Positions 1 through 9,996 of a stretch of DNA of 64,000 nucleotides are shown here, in pieces (the first letter of the stretch is position 1; each line of letters starts with the position of its first letter). A program made the position numbers and the translations under genes. The notes under the pieces were generated by a model. The model saw only the letters and a program-made list of their open reading frames with translations, was not told the DNA's origin and ran no database searches. Origin of the DNA: DTKD01 sp964494345 (GTDB taxonomy: Bacteria; Armatimonadota; UBA5829); the NCBI GenBank assembly GCA_964494345.1, contig CAZBSI010000003.1, forward strand, positions 186,001 through 250,000. Direction: 5' to 3'.

Positions 1-2430
1 AGAGATGTCGCCATTATCGAGGACGGCCCTGAGGAGCCGAACAGCTACGTGAGCATCGCCTTTGGGCCGGCGGCGAGAGAGTCACACGAGGCCGAGACTG
101 ATTCCATTCACTCGGCGGTGACTTTATCTGTAGCAAAGCGGCAGGGCAAAAACGCGATCAAAGTGGCCGATGCTGTGCTGGAGAAGGTCAAAACCCTCGA
201 AGGCAAGATGATCCCGCCGGATGTGCATTATACGATCACTCGAAACTACGGCGAGACGGCGACTGAGAAGTCAAACGAGCTTCTGCTGCACATGCTGATC
301 GCGATTATATCGGTGATCCTGCTGATAGCGTTCGCGTTGGGGAAGAGGGAATCGCTGGTGGTGGCGATAGCGGTGCCTGTTACTCTGGCGATGACGCTGT
401 TGGTCTTTTACTTATTTGGATATACGCTGAATCGTATCACACTTTTCGCGTTAATCTTTAGCATAGGTATACTCGTAGACGACGCGATTGTGGTGGTTGA
501 GAACATTGTCCGCCACTTCCGAATGGAATCCAACGCTAATCGAAGCCTGATTGAGGTTGCGACTGAGGCGGTGGATGAAGTCGGAAACCCGACTATATTG
601 GCTACTTTCGCTGTCGTGGCGGCGATTCTGCCGCTGGCGTTTGTGGGCGGGTTAATGGGGCCGTATATGCGCCCGATCCCGGTCGGGGCGACTGCCGCCA
701 TGATATTCTCACTGCTGACCGCTTTTATCATATCGCCGTGGGCTGCTCTCAGGATTCTGCACCGGCAAACAGATGGGACAAACTCTCACGACGAACATCA
801 CCACGACTCAGAAGGCTGGACCACCCGGCTGTATCGTCGAATGATGAATCCGTTGATCGCAAATTCGGCCAGGCGACACCAGTTTTTGGGGCTTGTTGTG
901 GTGCTGCTTATAGCAGCGGTGGCGATGCTGCCTGCTAAGTGGGTCACGGTTAAGATGCTGCCGTTTGATAATAAGAGCGAGTTCCAGGTGGTGGTGGATA
1001 TGCCGCTGGGCGCGACTCTGGAACAGACCGCTGCGGCTACAAACGCGATGGCGGCGTACCTGCGCACAGTGCCGGAGGTGACCGACGTCGAAAGTTATGT
1101 CGGCACCGCCAGCCCTTATAACTTTAATGGGCTTGTGCGACACTATTTCCTGAGGCGCGGCTGTAACGTGGCTGATCTTCAGGTGAACCTGGTAAATAAG
1201 CACGAAAGAAAGCGGCAGAGTCACGCTATAGCGAAATCCGTGCGGGATACAATACACGAGATCGGGCGTAAGTATGGGGCCAACGCTAAGGTGGCGGAGG
1301 TGCCGCCAGGGCCGCCTGTTCTGCAGACGCTGGTGGCGGAAATATATGGGCCAGACGATAACACACGCTGGGCGATCGCCGATCAGGTTAAAGACGTATT
1401 CAGCGATACCGAAGGTGTTACCGACGTGGACTGGTATGTTGAGGCAGATCAGACCAAGTTCGAGCTGATACCGGATAAGGAGAAGGCTGCGCTTAGCGGT
1501 ATCCCGACCGAACAACTCTCGCAGACTATCGCTCTTGCCGTGGCTGGAAGCGGAATAGAACTGGCTCATATTCCAGAAGCGGCGGAGGATGTGCCGATCT
1601 ACCTGCAACTACCATTGGTGCAGAGATCAAGCGTTGAGGAGATCAAAAATATACAGATCCAAAGCACTAAAGGGAACCTTGTTCCGCTTGGAGAACTGGT
1701 GACGGTGCGGCCGACTGTTCAGGATCGAAGCATATATCATAAGAATCTGAAGCCCGTGGTCTATGTGATTGGGGATATGGCGGGGGCGCATGAGAGTCCC
1801 GTTTATGCAATATTGAAGATGAACAAGACTATCAGCGAGATGAAGACGCCGTTGGGCTATGAACTGAAGCATTTCACGACTGCATCTCCATTCGACACGA
1901 CCAAATATGCGATGAAATGGGACGGGGAATGGCACATCACCTACGAAGTGTTCAGGGACATGGGCATAGCGTTTGCGGCTGTGCTGGTGTTGATCTATAT
2001 ACTGGTGGTAGGCTGGTTCAAGTCGTTTAAGACGCCACTGGTGATTATGGCTCCCATCCCGCTGACGCTGGTCGGAATATTGCCTGCGCACGCGTTGTTG
2101 GGGGCGTTTTTTACGGCGACCTCGATGATCGGATTCATCGCCGGGGCGGGGATTATCGTGCGCAACTCGATTATATTGGTGGACTTCATTGAGCTTCGTC
2201 GCAGACAGGGAATGCCCTTGGAGGATGCTGTGGTCGACGCCGGCGCAGTGAGGTTCCGGCCGATGTTGTTGACGGCTGCCGCAGTTATGGTGGGTGCATC
2301 GGTTATTCTCATGGACCCGATATTTCAGGGGCTGGCGATTGCTTTGATGGCTGGTGAAGTGGCGTCCACTTTGCTATCGCGAATGGCGGTGCCGGTGCTG
2401 TATTATATTAGCGAAAGCGGCAAACTATAA
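1..2430 (+). CDS. RND efflux permease, 5'-truncated by window edge
   Basis: This is the C-terminal 809 residues of an inner-membrane RND (AcrB-like) proton-driven exporter. The reading frame is open from base 1 and the missing part is roughly the first 230-250 residues, since the family is about 1030-1080 residues long. The first visible residues match the porter domain. The TM4 motif DDAIVVVENIVRH holds the paired aspartates of the proton relay, which places it nearer the HAE1 drug type than the heavy-metal type. A large second periplasmic loop follows, then the last membrane bundle up to the stop at 2430. The internal GTG at 49 is not a credible start because the protein homology extends upstream. 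Its adaptor and outer-membrane partner are not visible and presumably lie upstream. Substrate unknown. Confidence 0.93.
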   Translation, partial: RDVAIIEDGPEEPNSYVSIAFGPAARESHEAETDSIHSAVTLSVAKRQGKNAIKVADAVLEKVKTLEGKMIPPDVHYTITRNYGETATEKSNELLLHMLIAIISVILLIAFALGKRESLVVAIAVPVTLAMTLLVFYLFGYTLNRITLFALIFSIGILVDDAIVVVENIVRHFRMESNANRSLIEVATEAVDEVGNPTILATFAVVAAILPLAFVGGLMGPYMRPIPVGATAAMIFSLLTAFIISPWAALRILHRQTDGTNSHDEHHHDSEGWTTRLYRRMMNPLIANSARRHQFLGLVVVLLIAAVAMLPAKWVTVKMLPFDNKSEFQVVVDMPLGATLEQTAAATNAMAAYLRTVPEVTDVESYVGTASPYNFNGLVRHYFLRRGCNVADLQVNLVNKHERKRQSHAIAKSVRDTIHEIGRKYGANAKVAEVPPGPPVLQTLVAEIYGPDDNTRWAIADQVKDVFSDTEGVTDVDWYVEADQTKFELIPDKEKAALSGIPTEQLSQTIALAVAGSGIELAHIPEAAEDVPIYLQLPLVQRSSVEEIKNIQIQSTKGNLVPLGELVTVRPTVQDRSIYHKNLKPVVYVIGDMAGAHESPVYAILKMNKTISEMKTPLGYELKHFTTASPFDTTKYAMKWDGEWHITYEVFRDMGIAFAAVLVLIYILVVGWFKSFKTPLVIMAPIPLTLVGILPAHALLGAFFTATSMIGFIAGAGIIVRNSIILVDFIELRRRQGMPLEDAVVDAGAVRFRPMLLTAAAVMVGASVILMDPIFQGLAIALMAGEVASTLLSRMAVPVLYYISESGKL

Positions 2431-2438
2431 GCACGCGT

Positions 2439-2482
2439 GGGGCACGGATGTGATGTATCATTGTGTCGTGCCCCTATATAAT
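2439..2482 (+). promoter_or_regulatory. Inverted repeat followed by a -10-like box
   Basis: GGGGCACG (2439-2446) and CGTGCCCC (2467-2474) form a perfect 8-bp inverted repeat around a 20-nt loop, just after the RND stop codon. Immediately downstream is TATAAT (2477-2482). No good -35 is seen at the right distance. The stem could end RND transcription or act as an operator for the next gene; it has no T-run. Confidence 0.35.
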
Positions 2483-2563
2483 AGAGACTGGGAACCGCGT
2501 GAAGGACTCCGGGCGTAGTCGGAGTAAGTGGTGACCGACTACTGTTTATTTCTCGGAGGAGTC

Positions 2564-4060
2564 TTGGATAACGAAAAAACGCATAGCAAAGCAAAACTGG
2601 CGCTGGCGATAATAACCTCGCCGGGCGCGGCATTTGAAGAAATCCACCGGCGAAGGCTGCTCGGTACCGCACTGGTGATCTCACTGATCGCTGGTGCGCT
2701 TTCTGCTGTACCGGTAATTATTACGGCGCTGAGCGGGGAACGGGTGCAGGCGCTGATGCTGGGTAAGTCGAACCCGGTGACCTGGTTAGGGCTGACGCTG
2801 CTGTTTGCGTTCGTGATGCAGAAGCTGCTCAAATGGATCGGGACGGAAGTGGAGTATGTTGGGCTGCTGACGCTGATGGGCTGGTCGCAGGTGACGCTTA
2901 TTATCGCTCAGCTTGCGATGGCGGTGTTGTCTTATAGCCAGTCTTTGGCGAACACCCCTACGTTTTCGGTCAACTTCGCGTTCGCGATACTGGCTACTGC
3001 CTCGCTGGGTTATGTATTTCTTATGGGCCTGGTCGTCCACACACTGACGGGCGCACCGAAAGCCCGGGGTGTGATGGCGTATGTGGTGGTATTATTTGCG
3101 GCTGCGATTGGGTTTTCTCAGACCTATGTGACGGCTAAAATCAGCCCGTTTGCGGATGCGCTGCCTGGAGTGGCCAGTACAGCAAGGTTGATCGCAGGAG
3201 CGGACCAGACCCCGTGGACTTTTGCTGCTGTGGTCGGATTGGCGCTGGGAGCAATTTTTATAAGCAAAGCGATGCAGTGGCCGGCTGAAAAGGTGCGCAT
3301 GAACGCGATTGCTGCTGGGCTTATCGGAGTCGCGATGGTGGGTATCTACCTTAATGTGGTCTATAAAACGGACTATTATGGCAAGCTGAGAAGAGCACAC
3401 GAGTCATATATACATGAAAAATACAAAACCGCTGCCGCGCAGATGGAGGCTTTGCTGCCTGTTATCAAGGACAATTATTCGCTGATGCTGGATGCGGCTG
3501 ATGTGAATATGCTTGCTAATCAAGATAAGAAGGCGATGAGGCTTTTCGAGAAGGCTGTCGAGCCTATAAAACACGGCAACGTGCCGGACAAAAAGCAGTG
3601 GTTGGCCAGGCTATATGTGGGAGAGGGCTCTGCGCTGTATGCCCTGGGCGACTACGAGGCGGCTCTCGGTAAATTCAAGAAAGCAAAGAAGCAGTGGCCT
3701 GAGTTTAGAGAACCGTGGGTGCGTATGGCTGTTACCTACGACAGGATGGGTAAGTATGATAAGGCCGTAAGCGCAGGTAACTATGCCGTTCAAAACCTTG
3801 GATCGAAGGCGACGGTAGCATGGGTGGCGCTTGCCGAGGCTTTCGCGAACAAAAACGACGAAGTGCAGGCGGCGACCGCGATTACTATGGTGAAAAGTTC
3901 CGACGAGAAACTGGCAGATCGGATCGGCAAAAACCCAGAGGACTGGAAAGATGCTTTGAGCAAGCTGAACAGAGTGGAGCTGGGGTTCCCTCTGGAGAAA
4001 CAACTGGCTGACGAGCCTGAAAAAGCGGAAAAGAGTAAGGATAAGAAAAAGAAGTCGTAA
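2564..4060 (+). CDS. Yip1-type membrane domain protein with C-terminal TPR repeats
   Basis: A 498-residue protein of unknown function. The N-terminal part, about residues 10-255, looks like a Yip1/YIP1-family membrane domain: it opens with a P-x-x-x-F-E-E-I type sequence and has about six hydrophobic segments. The C-terminal part (about 280-470) is helical, with two or more TPR-like units, and ends in a lysine-rich tail. I prefer the TTG start at 2564 because GGAGG lies at 2555-2559 directly before it; the upstream in-frame GTG at 2528 has no comparable site. It sits 21 bp before the first M48 protease start, so the three genes probably form one operon. A role in anchoring or helping the secreted proteases is inference from context only. 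Confidence 0.8.
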   Translation: MDNEKTHSKAKLALAIITSPGAAFEEIHRRRLLGTALVISLIAGALSAVPVIITALSGERVQALMLGKSNPVTWLGLTLLFAFVMQKLLKWIGTEVEYVGLLTLMGWSQVTLIIAQLAMAVLSYSQSLANTPTFSVNFAFAILATASLGYVFLMGLVVHTLTGAPKARGVMAYVVVLFAAAIGFSQTYVTAKISPFADALPGVASTARLIAGADQTPWTFAAVVGLALGAIFISKAMQWPAEKVRMNAIAAGLIGVAMVGIYLNVVYKTDYYGKLRRAHESYIHEKYKTAAAQMEALLPVIKDNYSLMLDAADVNMLANQDKKAMRLFEKAVEPIKHGNVPDKKQWLARLYVGEGSALYALGDYEAALGKFKKAKKQWPEFREPWVRMAVTYDRMGKYDKAVSAGNYAVQNLGSKATVAWVALAEAFANKNDEVQAATAITMVKSSDEKLADRIGKNPEDWKDALSKLNRVELGFPLEKQLADEPEKAEKSKDKKKKS

Positions 4061-4081
4061 TCTGTTTTGGGGATGGTGAAA

Positions 4082-5683
4082 ATGGTAAGCAAACGGCTCT
4101 TGTTTTTTGTGATTACGATCGTTATTACGGGATTGGTCGCTCAGGTAGCCGAGGCGGTTTCTCTGGCTGAGGAGATAGACCTCGGTAATAAGATCGACTT
4201 GCAGATAATGAAAGACAACGTGCTCTACTCCGACGAGCAGGCCCAGAAGGAAATTGATGAGTATGGGCAGGCTCTGGCGAAGTTCGTGAAGCGCACGGAT
4301 ATTAAATATCATTTCAAAGTCCTCCAGGACGACAGCTTTAACGCGTTCTCGGTGCCGGGAGGCTATGTCTACTTTACGAGCCGGCTGTGGAACGTTCTAC
4401 GCACGGATGAGCGGATCGGGGTTATCAGTCACGAGATAGTTCACATCGACAATCGCCACGCAATCGATGCGATATCGAAGCAACAGAAGCGACAGACGAT
4501 ACTTGCCGTGTTGCTGGCAGCGACTCGCGCAAGCAGGCTGGTCGGAGACATCGCAAGCATCGCCGAACAGCTTTATTCACTAAAATACTCCCGTAGCGAC
4601 GAGGAAGAAGCGGATTTTGGAGCGGTAGACTTCTGCCAGAAGGCGGAGTACAATCCCGCCGGGATTCTGCTTTCGATGTATAAGATCAGGCGATTTGAGG
4701 ACGAGGCCGGCGGCGCCCCGCCTAAGATATTCTCCGATCACCCGCCGACCAAGGAGCGCTTGGATTACCTGGTGAAGCTGCTGACCGATAAGGGCATACC
4801 CGTGCCACCGGAAAATGCCGGGACAGTCGAGATGGCGGGCAAAGTGGGCGAGGTGACGGCCAGTAAGTCTGAGACTATCACATTCACCTCCGACCAGCCT
4901 TTGAAAAACGGCGACGTGGTATGGGTGATGCGCAATGGCTGGGATTCCTATTATGAAAAGCACACATCCGTGCCGATCGGCCGGGGAATCGTTGACTCGA
5001 CGGGTTCGAGCTACACTGCGAAGATGACTATGATCACCCTGCCTAAAGCCTGGCCGCTCGCAAATGGCATGGGGGTCTTTGTGCCCGAATCGCCTAAACT
5101 GGAAAAAGGCGTCGGCTCATTGATGCCGATTTCTTCTACTTCGCCGGTGGCAAAGCTGCAATTGGATAGCAAACCCAGCCAGTATGAACGATTGGTGGCG
5201 GTTCAGGCGGTTTGGAATAAAGAGAACACCAAATTGATCGCCGACAGTGTCGGATATCTGGTTGTGACCGACCCGGCTAATCCAAGCGGATATATCGGAT
5301 TGCAGAGGCCGAAATACTCTTATGCGCCGATGGTGTCCGGGGCAAGCCTTATCAAGGTTAATGATCCGGATGCAGGCAGGTGGATCGGGCCGATTCTCTC
5401 TATCGGAACCAGCCGTGCGACAATCGAGGTTCCAGGCACGGTGGCGCTTGATCCGAACAAGACTTACGATGTGTTGTATCCTGCGTGGAACTCAAAGGAT
5501 AAGTATAAGGACCGGATCGTGGGCACAGCGAAACCTGAACCTAAAAGCGGCGCAAAAGTGGTTCTCAGGATGTCGAGTTTTAGCGGCGGATGGGATGTCT
5601 CGCAACTGCGCAACGGGTTTGATGTATATGAGCAAAAGCCGGAGAAGGCGGAGGAAGTAGAAACAAAGAGCCAGAGAGAGTAG
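4082..5683 (+). CDS. Secreted M48-family zinc metalloprotease (first of a tandem pair)
   Basis: A 533-residue protein with a signal peptide (hydrophobic core about residues 5-25) followed by an M48 (Ste24/BepA/HtpX-like) peptidase domain. The zinc motif HEIVH is at residues 117-121 and the third ligand is the glutamate of the EAD motif near residue 176. The family cleaves membrane or misfolded envelope proteins. Residues after about 240 form a C-terminal extension of about 290 residues with repeated beta-rich sequence, which I do not recognise. The start at 4082 puts the signal peptide at the N terminus; in-frame TTG (4067) and ATG (4073) are alternatives. The next gene is a shorter paralogue of the same domain. 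Confidence 0.88.
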   Translation: MVSKRLLFFVITIVITGLVAQVAEAVSLAEEIDLGNKIDLQIMKDNVLYSDEQAQKEIDEYGQALAKFVKRTDIKYHFKVLQDDSFNAFSVPGGYVYFTSRLWNVLRTDERIGVISHEIVHIDNRHAIDAISKQQKRQTILAVLLAATRASRLVGDIASIAEQLYSLKYSRSDEEEADFGAVDFCQKAEYNPAGILLSMYKIRRFEDEAGGAPPKIFSDHPPTKERLDYLVKLLTDKGIPVPPENAGTVEMAGKVGEVTASKSETITFTSDQPLKNGDVVWVMRNGWDSYYEKHTSVPIGRGIVDSTGSSYTAKMTMITLPKAWPLANGMGVFVPESPKLEKGVGSLMPISSTSPVAKLQLDSKPSQYERLVAVQAVWNKENTKLIADSVGYLVVTDPANPSGYIGLQRPKYSYAPMVSGASLIKVNDPDAGRWIGPILSIGTSRATIEVPGTVALDPNKTYDVLYPAWNSKDKYKDRIVGTAKPEPKSGAKVVLRMSSFSGGWDVSQLRNGFDVYEQKPEKAEEVETKSQRE

Positions 5684-5733
5684 ATTGAGTTTCTTGCGGC
5701 TGTCAATTGCAGATCGCTGCCTGTTGGTGAAGA

Positions 5734-6843
5734 TTGTATAAGATTATTGGGAATACTGATGCAGGGTATGGTGTTTTGGACTTGAGGCGAGCGATAGCGA
5801 TTGTCTGTATATCTGTCGTGCTGATGGCTTATCCGGGTATTTGCCATGCAGTGTCGGTCGCCCAGGAGATAAAGATCGGCGAGGAGACCTCAAAGCTAAT
5901 TCTCAAAGAGATGCCCCTGTCTACAAATCAGAAGTATCAAGACGACATCACCGCCCTCGGATCAAAGCTGGCTGGGTTTGTGAACAGGCCGGAAATAGCG
6001 TATCACTTTCATGTGGTCAAAGATGAGAAAAATACCATAAACGCGTTTGCCCTGCCGGGCGGTTATGTGTATTTTACGGAGCGGATGTGGAGTATTCTGA
6101 CCCCGGATGAGCGAGCGGCGGTGCTTGCACACGAGATAACGCACTGTGATTTGCGGCACGGGATAGATGCGAATATCAAGCAACAGCAGCGGATGCTATG
6201 GACGCTGCCGCTCATAGTATTCGGAGGAGCCGCCGGCGCGGATGTCTGGACATGGGGAAATATGATCGTCAGTGCGCGGTATTCCCGTAAAATGGAGCGG
6301 GAAGCCGATGAGAAAGGTATACGGCTGACGACCAAGGCCGGGTTTCAGCCATCGGGCGCGGTCACTTCGATGAAAAAACTCCTTAGTATTGAGAGCAATC
6401 AGAACCGGTACGAGGTGTCCTCATTATTCGCCGACCACCCTGATACGCAAAGACGCATTGACTATTTGACCGAGGCTGCGTTGTCGCTGGGGGCGATTAA
6501 GCCGGAGCTTGAACTACCAGCCGTCGACGACCCTGCCCGACTGGGTAATATAACGAGTAAGGTGCCTGATATGTCCGTGCTGTATGCGAGGGTGTCCGAA
6601 CCTTTGGCTTATGGCACAAAAGTGGTAATTAAGAAAATGCTGTGGGACGAGGACAAGCAATCGCTGTGGCCAAAGAAAATTGCGGACGCTACTGTGTTGA
6701 CTCCCGGCAAATTCCCAGCACTGGCGTTGAGTGACGATAAGAGCGAGGACGCTTGGGGCGTTACGGCTGGCGACGGGGTTTATGCCGCTCCCCCTGATGC
6801 AAAAGAAGAGGCTCCGGAACCGGACAGCTCCGAAGCCTCTTGA
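5734..6843 (+). CDS. Secreted M48-family zinc metalloprotease (second of a tandem pair)
   Basis: A 369-residue (maximum) paralogue of the preceding protease. A hydrophobic signal segment lies at about residues 19-38, the zinc motif HEITH at 133-137 and the EAD third-ligand motif near residue 190. Motifs around the active site (LPGGYVYFTERMWS versus VPGGYVYFTSRLW) show that it arose by duplication. It lacks most of the long C-terminal extension of its neighbour and ends in an acidic, proline-rich tail. The start is uncertain: TTG at 5734 gives a long n-region, while TTG at 5776 or 5782 would place the signal peptide nearer the start, but none has a clear ribosome site. It ends 7 bp from the convergent beta-galactosidase stop. 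Confidence 0.85.
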   Translation: MYKIIGNTDAGYGVLDLRRAIAIVCISVVLMAYPGICHAVSVAQEIKIGEETSKLILKEMPLSTNQKYQDDITALGSKLAGFVNRPEIAYHFHVVKDEKNTINAFALPGGYVYFTERMWSILTPDERAAVLAHEITHCDLRHGIDANIKQQQRMLWTLPLIVFGGAAGADVWTWGNMIVSARYSRKMEREADEKGIRLTTKAGFQPSGAVTSMKKLLSIESNQNRYEVSSLFADHPDTQRRIDYLTEAALSLGAIKPELELPAVDDPARLGNITSKVPDMSVLYARVSEPLAYGTKVVIKKMLWDEDKQSLWPKKIADATVLTPGKFPALALSDDKSEDAWGVTAGDGVYAAPPDAKEEAPEPDSSEAS

Positions 6844-6849
6844 GAGATT

Positions 6850-9800
6850 TTACAATACCTCGCGGCTGGCATGAGCCGCCGAAACCCCATCTTCGGAGAA
6901 TGGCTTCAACACTACAGTGAACTTGAACTCACCTGTGCGAAGCGTATGCTCCGGAAGCACACCGGGGCCGCAACTCGCGCTGCCTATTCCGTTCTGCCGG
7001 TAGTCGAGATTGAGATTGATGAAATCTCGCTCGACAAGTTCGCAGGTGTGTCGAGCCTTCTCGAAATCCGCAGGCGTAAATCGATGGGCGCTGAAGTTGA
7101 TCGTTGGCTGACCAATGGCAATGATCCCCTGCCCTCTCGTGTTGGTCAGGGTCACCCAACTCACGTCCATGCGATTGCCGTTTTCCTGTGGGAAAATATA
7201 CGGCGTGTAGAGGTCGTCCACACAGCCGCCGAACAGGCCGAACCGACCGGCTTCTTTGGTGTCGGCATAAGATTCGCCTGGCCCTCTGCCGAACCAGCTC
7301 ACCTGATCCAGTTCACACGGTATCTGCATCTGCAAACCGACTCTGGGCAGGGTATCGCACCACTCGCGATGAGGCACCACCGACGCTTCAATTTTGACAT
7401 GGCCCGTGCCGTATATCGTGTAGAGATATTCGCACTCGAAGTAGCGGTCGAGGATCGGAGGGGCGATGTGGGTTTTAGCCTTGATCTGCACTACGCCGTC
7501 GCTGGATGCCTGCCAGATGACCTCATCGACGCGCTGCTGCAGAGCATCAAGGCCGGATTGTCGCCAGGATTTGGCGTTGTCCCAGGCGCGGTCGTTGTCT
7601 GTAGTAGCACGCCAGAAATTGAGTATCGGGCCGTCCTCGAGCAGATCCACCCCGTCGGCGCTCCAATGGACTATAGTGGCGTTGATCTTATCGAACACCA
7701 GGTAGAACTCCGGTCCGAACAGGGCGATTGTGAGGTTGTCCTCCTCGATATCAATAGGAAAATCGTCCGGGCAGAGTTGTACGGTGCGTAGTTCGGTGGG
7801 CAGTTTGAACTGTGCCCAGGCAACCTCGTGGCCTGTGTCCGCCCAGGGTTCGTCGGTGGCGAGGGTGAAGGAAATAGTAAGGTAGCTCTCTCCGTAGATC
7901 CCCTCTTTGCAGAAGGGGATGGTGACCTCTTCGGAGGACTTTGCTGCGATTGCGGGGATCGGTGCGCTGCCGGTGCTGATGATCCTGCCGTCTGATGTGA
8001 CAGTCCAGTTCATAGCGAATTGATCTATGCCGGAGAAGTCGAAGCGGTTTGTGAATTTGAATATACCTTTATCAAGGTTTATCGCTTCAACTTGAACAGG
8101 TTCGATGACTTTCTTGTATTCAATCAAACCCGGTGAAGGGATTCGATCCGGGAATATCAACCCATCGCAGACGAAATTGCCGTCGTTAGGCAAATCGCCG
8201 AAGTCCCCTCCATAGGCAAAATAATCCGTCCCGTCCGGAGCCTGCACCCTGATTCCGTGGTCGACCCATTCCCAGATGAAGCCGCCCATAAGTCGCGGAT
8301 ATTTGTAAAAGACGTCCCAGTAATCCTTGAGACCGCCGGGGCCGTTGCCCATAGCATGCGCATATTCGCACTGCACGAACGGCATTGTTCGATAGTCGCC
8401 AACGGCGCCGTCGATGGTCCACTTGCCCTCACCGATGGCGATACAGTCGTCGCGGCTGAGATACATTCGGCTGTATACGTCGGCGACTTCGATAGAGTAG
8501 TCACCTTCGTAGTGTATCGGTCTGGTTGGGTCGAGGGCTCGGGCTGCTTTCGCCATAGAAAAGTGGTTGCGGCCCATGTGCGATTCATTGCCCAGAGACC
8601 ACATTATAATTGATGGATGGTTCTTGTCCCGCTGCACCATTCTGACCATACGATCGACTAAGGCATCCTCCCATTCGGGGTTGCCAGGCGGATTTCCGCG
8701 CCATCCCGGCTGATCCATAAAGCCGTGGGTCTCAAGGTCACACTCGTCGATGACGTATAACCCATAGTAATCACACAAATCATACCAGCGCGGGTCGTCG
8801 GGATAGTGCGAAGTGCGGACGCCGTTGACGTTGTGACGCTTCATAAGAAGGACATCTTCGATCATCGTCTCCAGCGGCACTGCCCGGCCGAGGTCCGGAT
8901 GCATCTCATGGCGATTCACACCCTTGATCTTGATAGGCACGCCGTTGACATAAAAGACGTCCCCTTTGATCTCGACTTGCCTGAAGCCGACGTTGACCGG
9001 CACGACTTCGACGACATTGCCGGAGGCGTCCTTGAGAGTGAGGAGCAGTTTGTAAAGGTATGGAGTCTCCGCTGTCCATTTGGCGGGGTTATCTATCGCC
9101 ATCGAAAGGTCGATTTTTGCGGCCGATGCGTCCGCCGTAGCGCTTGCAACTTTGGCTGATTTGGCATCGAGCAGAGTCGCTTCTACGGTGAAGCCAGAAG
9201 TCGCAGTCTGCAGATCAAGGGCAATTTGAAGCTCGGCGTTCTTGTATTCTGAGTCCAAAATGGTGCGAGTAGTGACATCCCATATGTGGGATTTCGGGAC
9301 CGCGAGCAGATATACATCGCGATATATCCCCGACAGCCACCACATATCCTGATCCTCGCAATATGACCCGTCGGACCACTGATATACCCGCACGCTGAGG
9401 CTGTTGATACCGGGCGCGACCTTATCGGTGATGTCGAACTCGGCGGGGATTCGACTGCCTTTGCTGAAGCCGACCTCTTCGCCGTTCACCCAGACGTGGA
9501 ATGCAGAGTCGACACCCTCGAACTTTAGCAGAATGCGCATACCGTCCCAGCTTTGCGGCACGAAGAACTCTCGTTTATAAGAGCCGGTGGGGTTCTCGCT
9601 GGGGACCTTGGGCGGGTCTACGGGAATAGGAAAGCGCACATTGGTATAATGCGGCCTGCCGTAACCGTCCATTTGCCAGCTCAACGGAACATCGATTTCG
9701 TCCCACTCAGCAGGATCATAGTCCACAGCCTCAAAGCCCGCCGGCGCTGATAATGGGCTCTCGGAGAAGTGGAAGCTCCATTTTCCGTTGAGCAGTTTGA

Positions 9801-9921
9801 ACCACGGCGACACTCCACGGTCGCCCGTTATCGCGGACACAGCGTCCGGATAAGAGAACGTGTATGCCCTCGCGGGCAATCTATTGCGATGTGGCAGTTG
9901 ATGGTTTTCCCAGTCGTACAT
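6850..9921 (-). CDS. lacZ: GH2 beta-galactosidase
   Basis: A 1023-residue glycoside hydrolase family 2 enzyme of LacZ length and layout: N-terminal sugar-binding jelly roll (about 30-210), Ig-like domain, TIM barrel (about 320-620), second Ig-like domain and a C-terminal small-chain domain (about 740-1005). The acid/base glutamate is E446 in WSLGNES and the nucleophile is E519 in QCEYAHAMGN, both at the LacZ positions. The classical GNESGHG reads GNESHMG here, a small deviation after the catalytic residue. It should release galactose from beta-galactosides. There is no signal peptide, so it is cytoplasmic. galK lies 54 kb away, so the two are in the same window but not the same operon. Confidence 0.95.
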   Translation of the reverse strand: MYDWENHQLPHRNRLPARAYTFSYPDAVSAITGDRGVSPWFKLLNGKWSFHFSESPLSAPAGFEAVDYDPAEWDEIDVPLSWQMDGYGRPHYTNVRFPIPVDPPKVPSENPTGSYKREFFVPQSWDGMRILLKFEGVDSAFHVWVNGEEVGFSKGSRIPAEFDITDKVAPGINSLSVRVYQWSDGSYCEDQDMWWLSGIYRDVYLLAVPKSHIWDVTTRTILDSEYKNAELQIALDLQTATSGFTVEATLLDAKSAKVASATADASAAKIDLSMAIDNPAKWTAETPYLYKLLLTLKDASGNVVEVVPVNVGFRQVEIKGDVFYVNGVPIKIKGVNRHEMHPDLGRAVPLETMIEDVLLMKRHNVNGVRTSHYPDDPRWYDLCDYYGLYVIDECDLETHGFMDQPGWRGNPPGNPEWEDALVDRMVRMVQRDKNHPSIIMWSLGNESHMGRNHFSMAKAARALDPTRPIHYEGDYSIEVADVYSRMYLSRDDCIAIGEGKWTIDGAVGDYRTMPFVQCEYAHAMGNGPGGLKDYWDVFYKYPRLMGGFIWEWVDHGIRVQAPDGTDYFAYGGDFGDLPNDGNFVCDGLIFPDRIPSPGLIEYKKVIEPVQVEAINLDKGIFKFTNRFDFSGIDQFAMNWTVTSDGRIISTGSAPIPAIAAKSSEEVTIPFCKEGIYGESYLTISFTLATDEPWADTGHEVAWAQFKLPTELRTVQLCPDDFPIDIEEDNLTIALFGPEFYLVFDKINATIVHWSADGVDLLEDGPILNFWRATTDNDRAWDNAKSWRQSGLDALQQRVDEVIWQASSDGVVQIKAKTHIAPPILDRYFECEYLYTIYGTGHVKIEASVVPHREWCDTLPRVGLQMQIPCELDQVSWFGRGPGESYADTKEAGRFGLFGGCVDDLYTPYIFPQENGNRMDVSWVTLTNTRGQGIIAIGQPTINFSAHRFTPADFEKARHTCELVERDFINLNLDYRQNGIGSASCGPGVLPEHTLRTGEFKFTVVLKPFSEDGVSAAHASREVL

Positions 9922-9996
9922 AGCCCGTCCTTTGTGTTCTATAATCTGTGAGATTCTAGCACAAACAGGCAGGCAATGAAACCTGGGGACGCGGAG

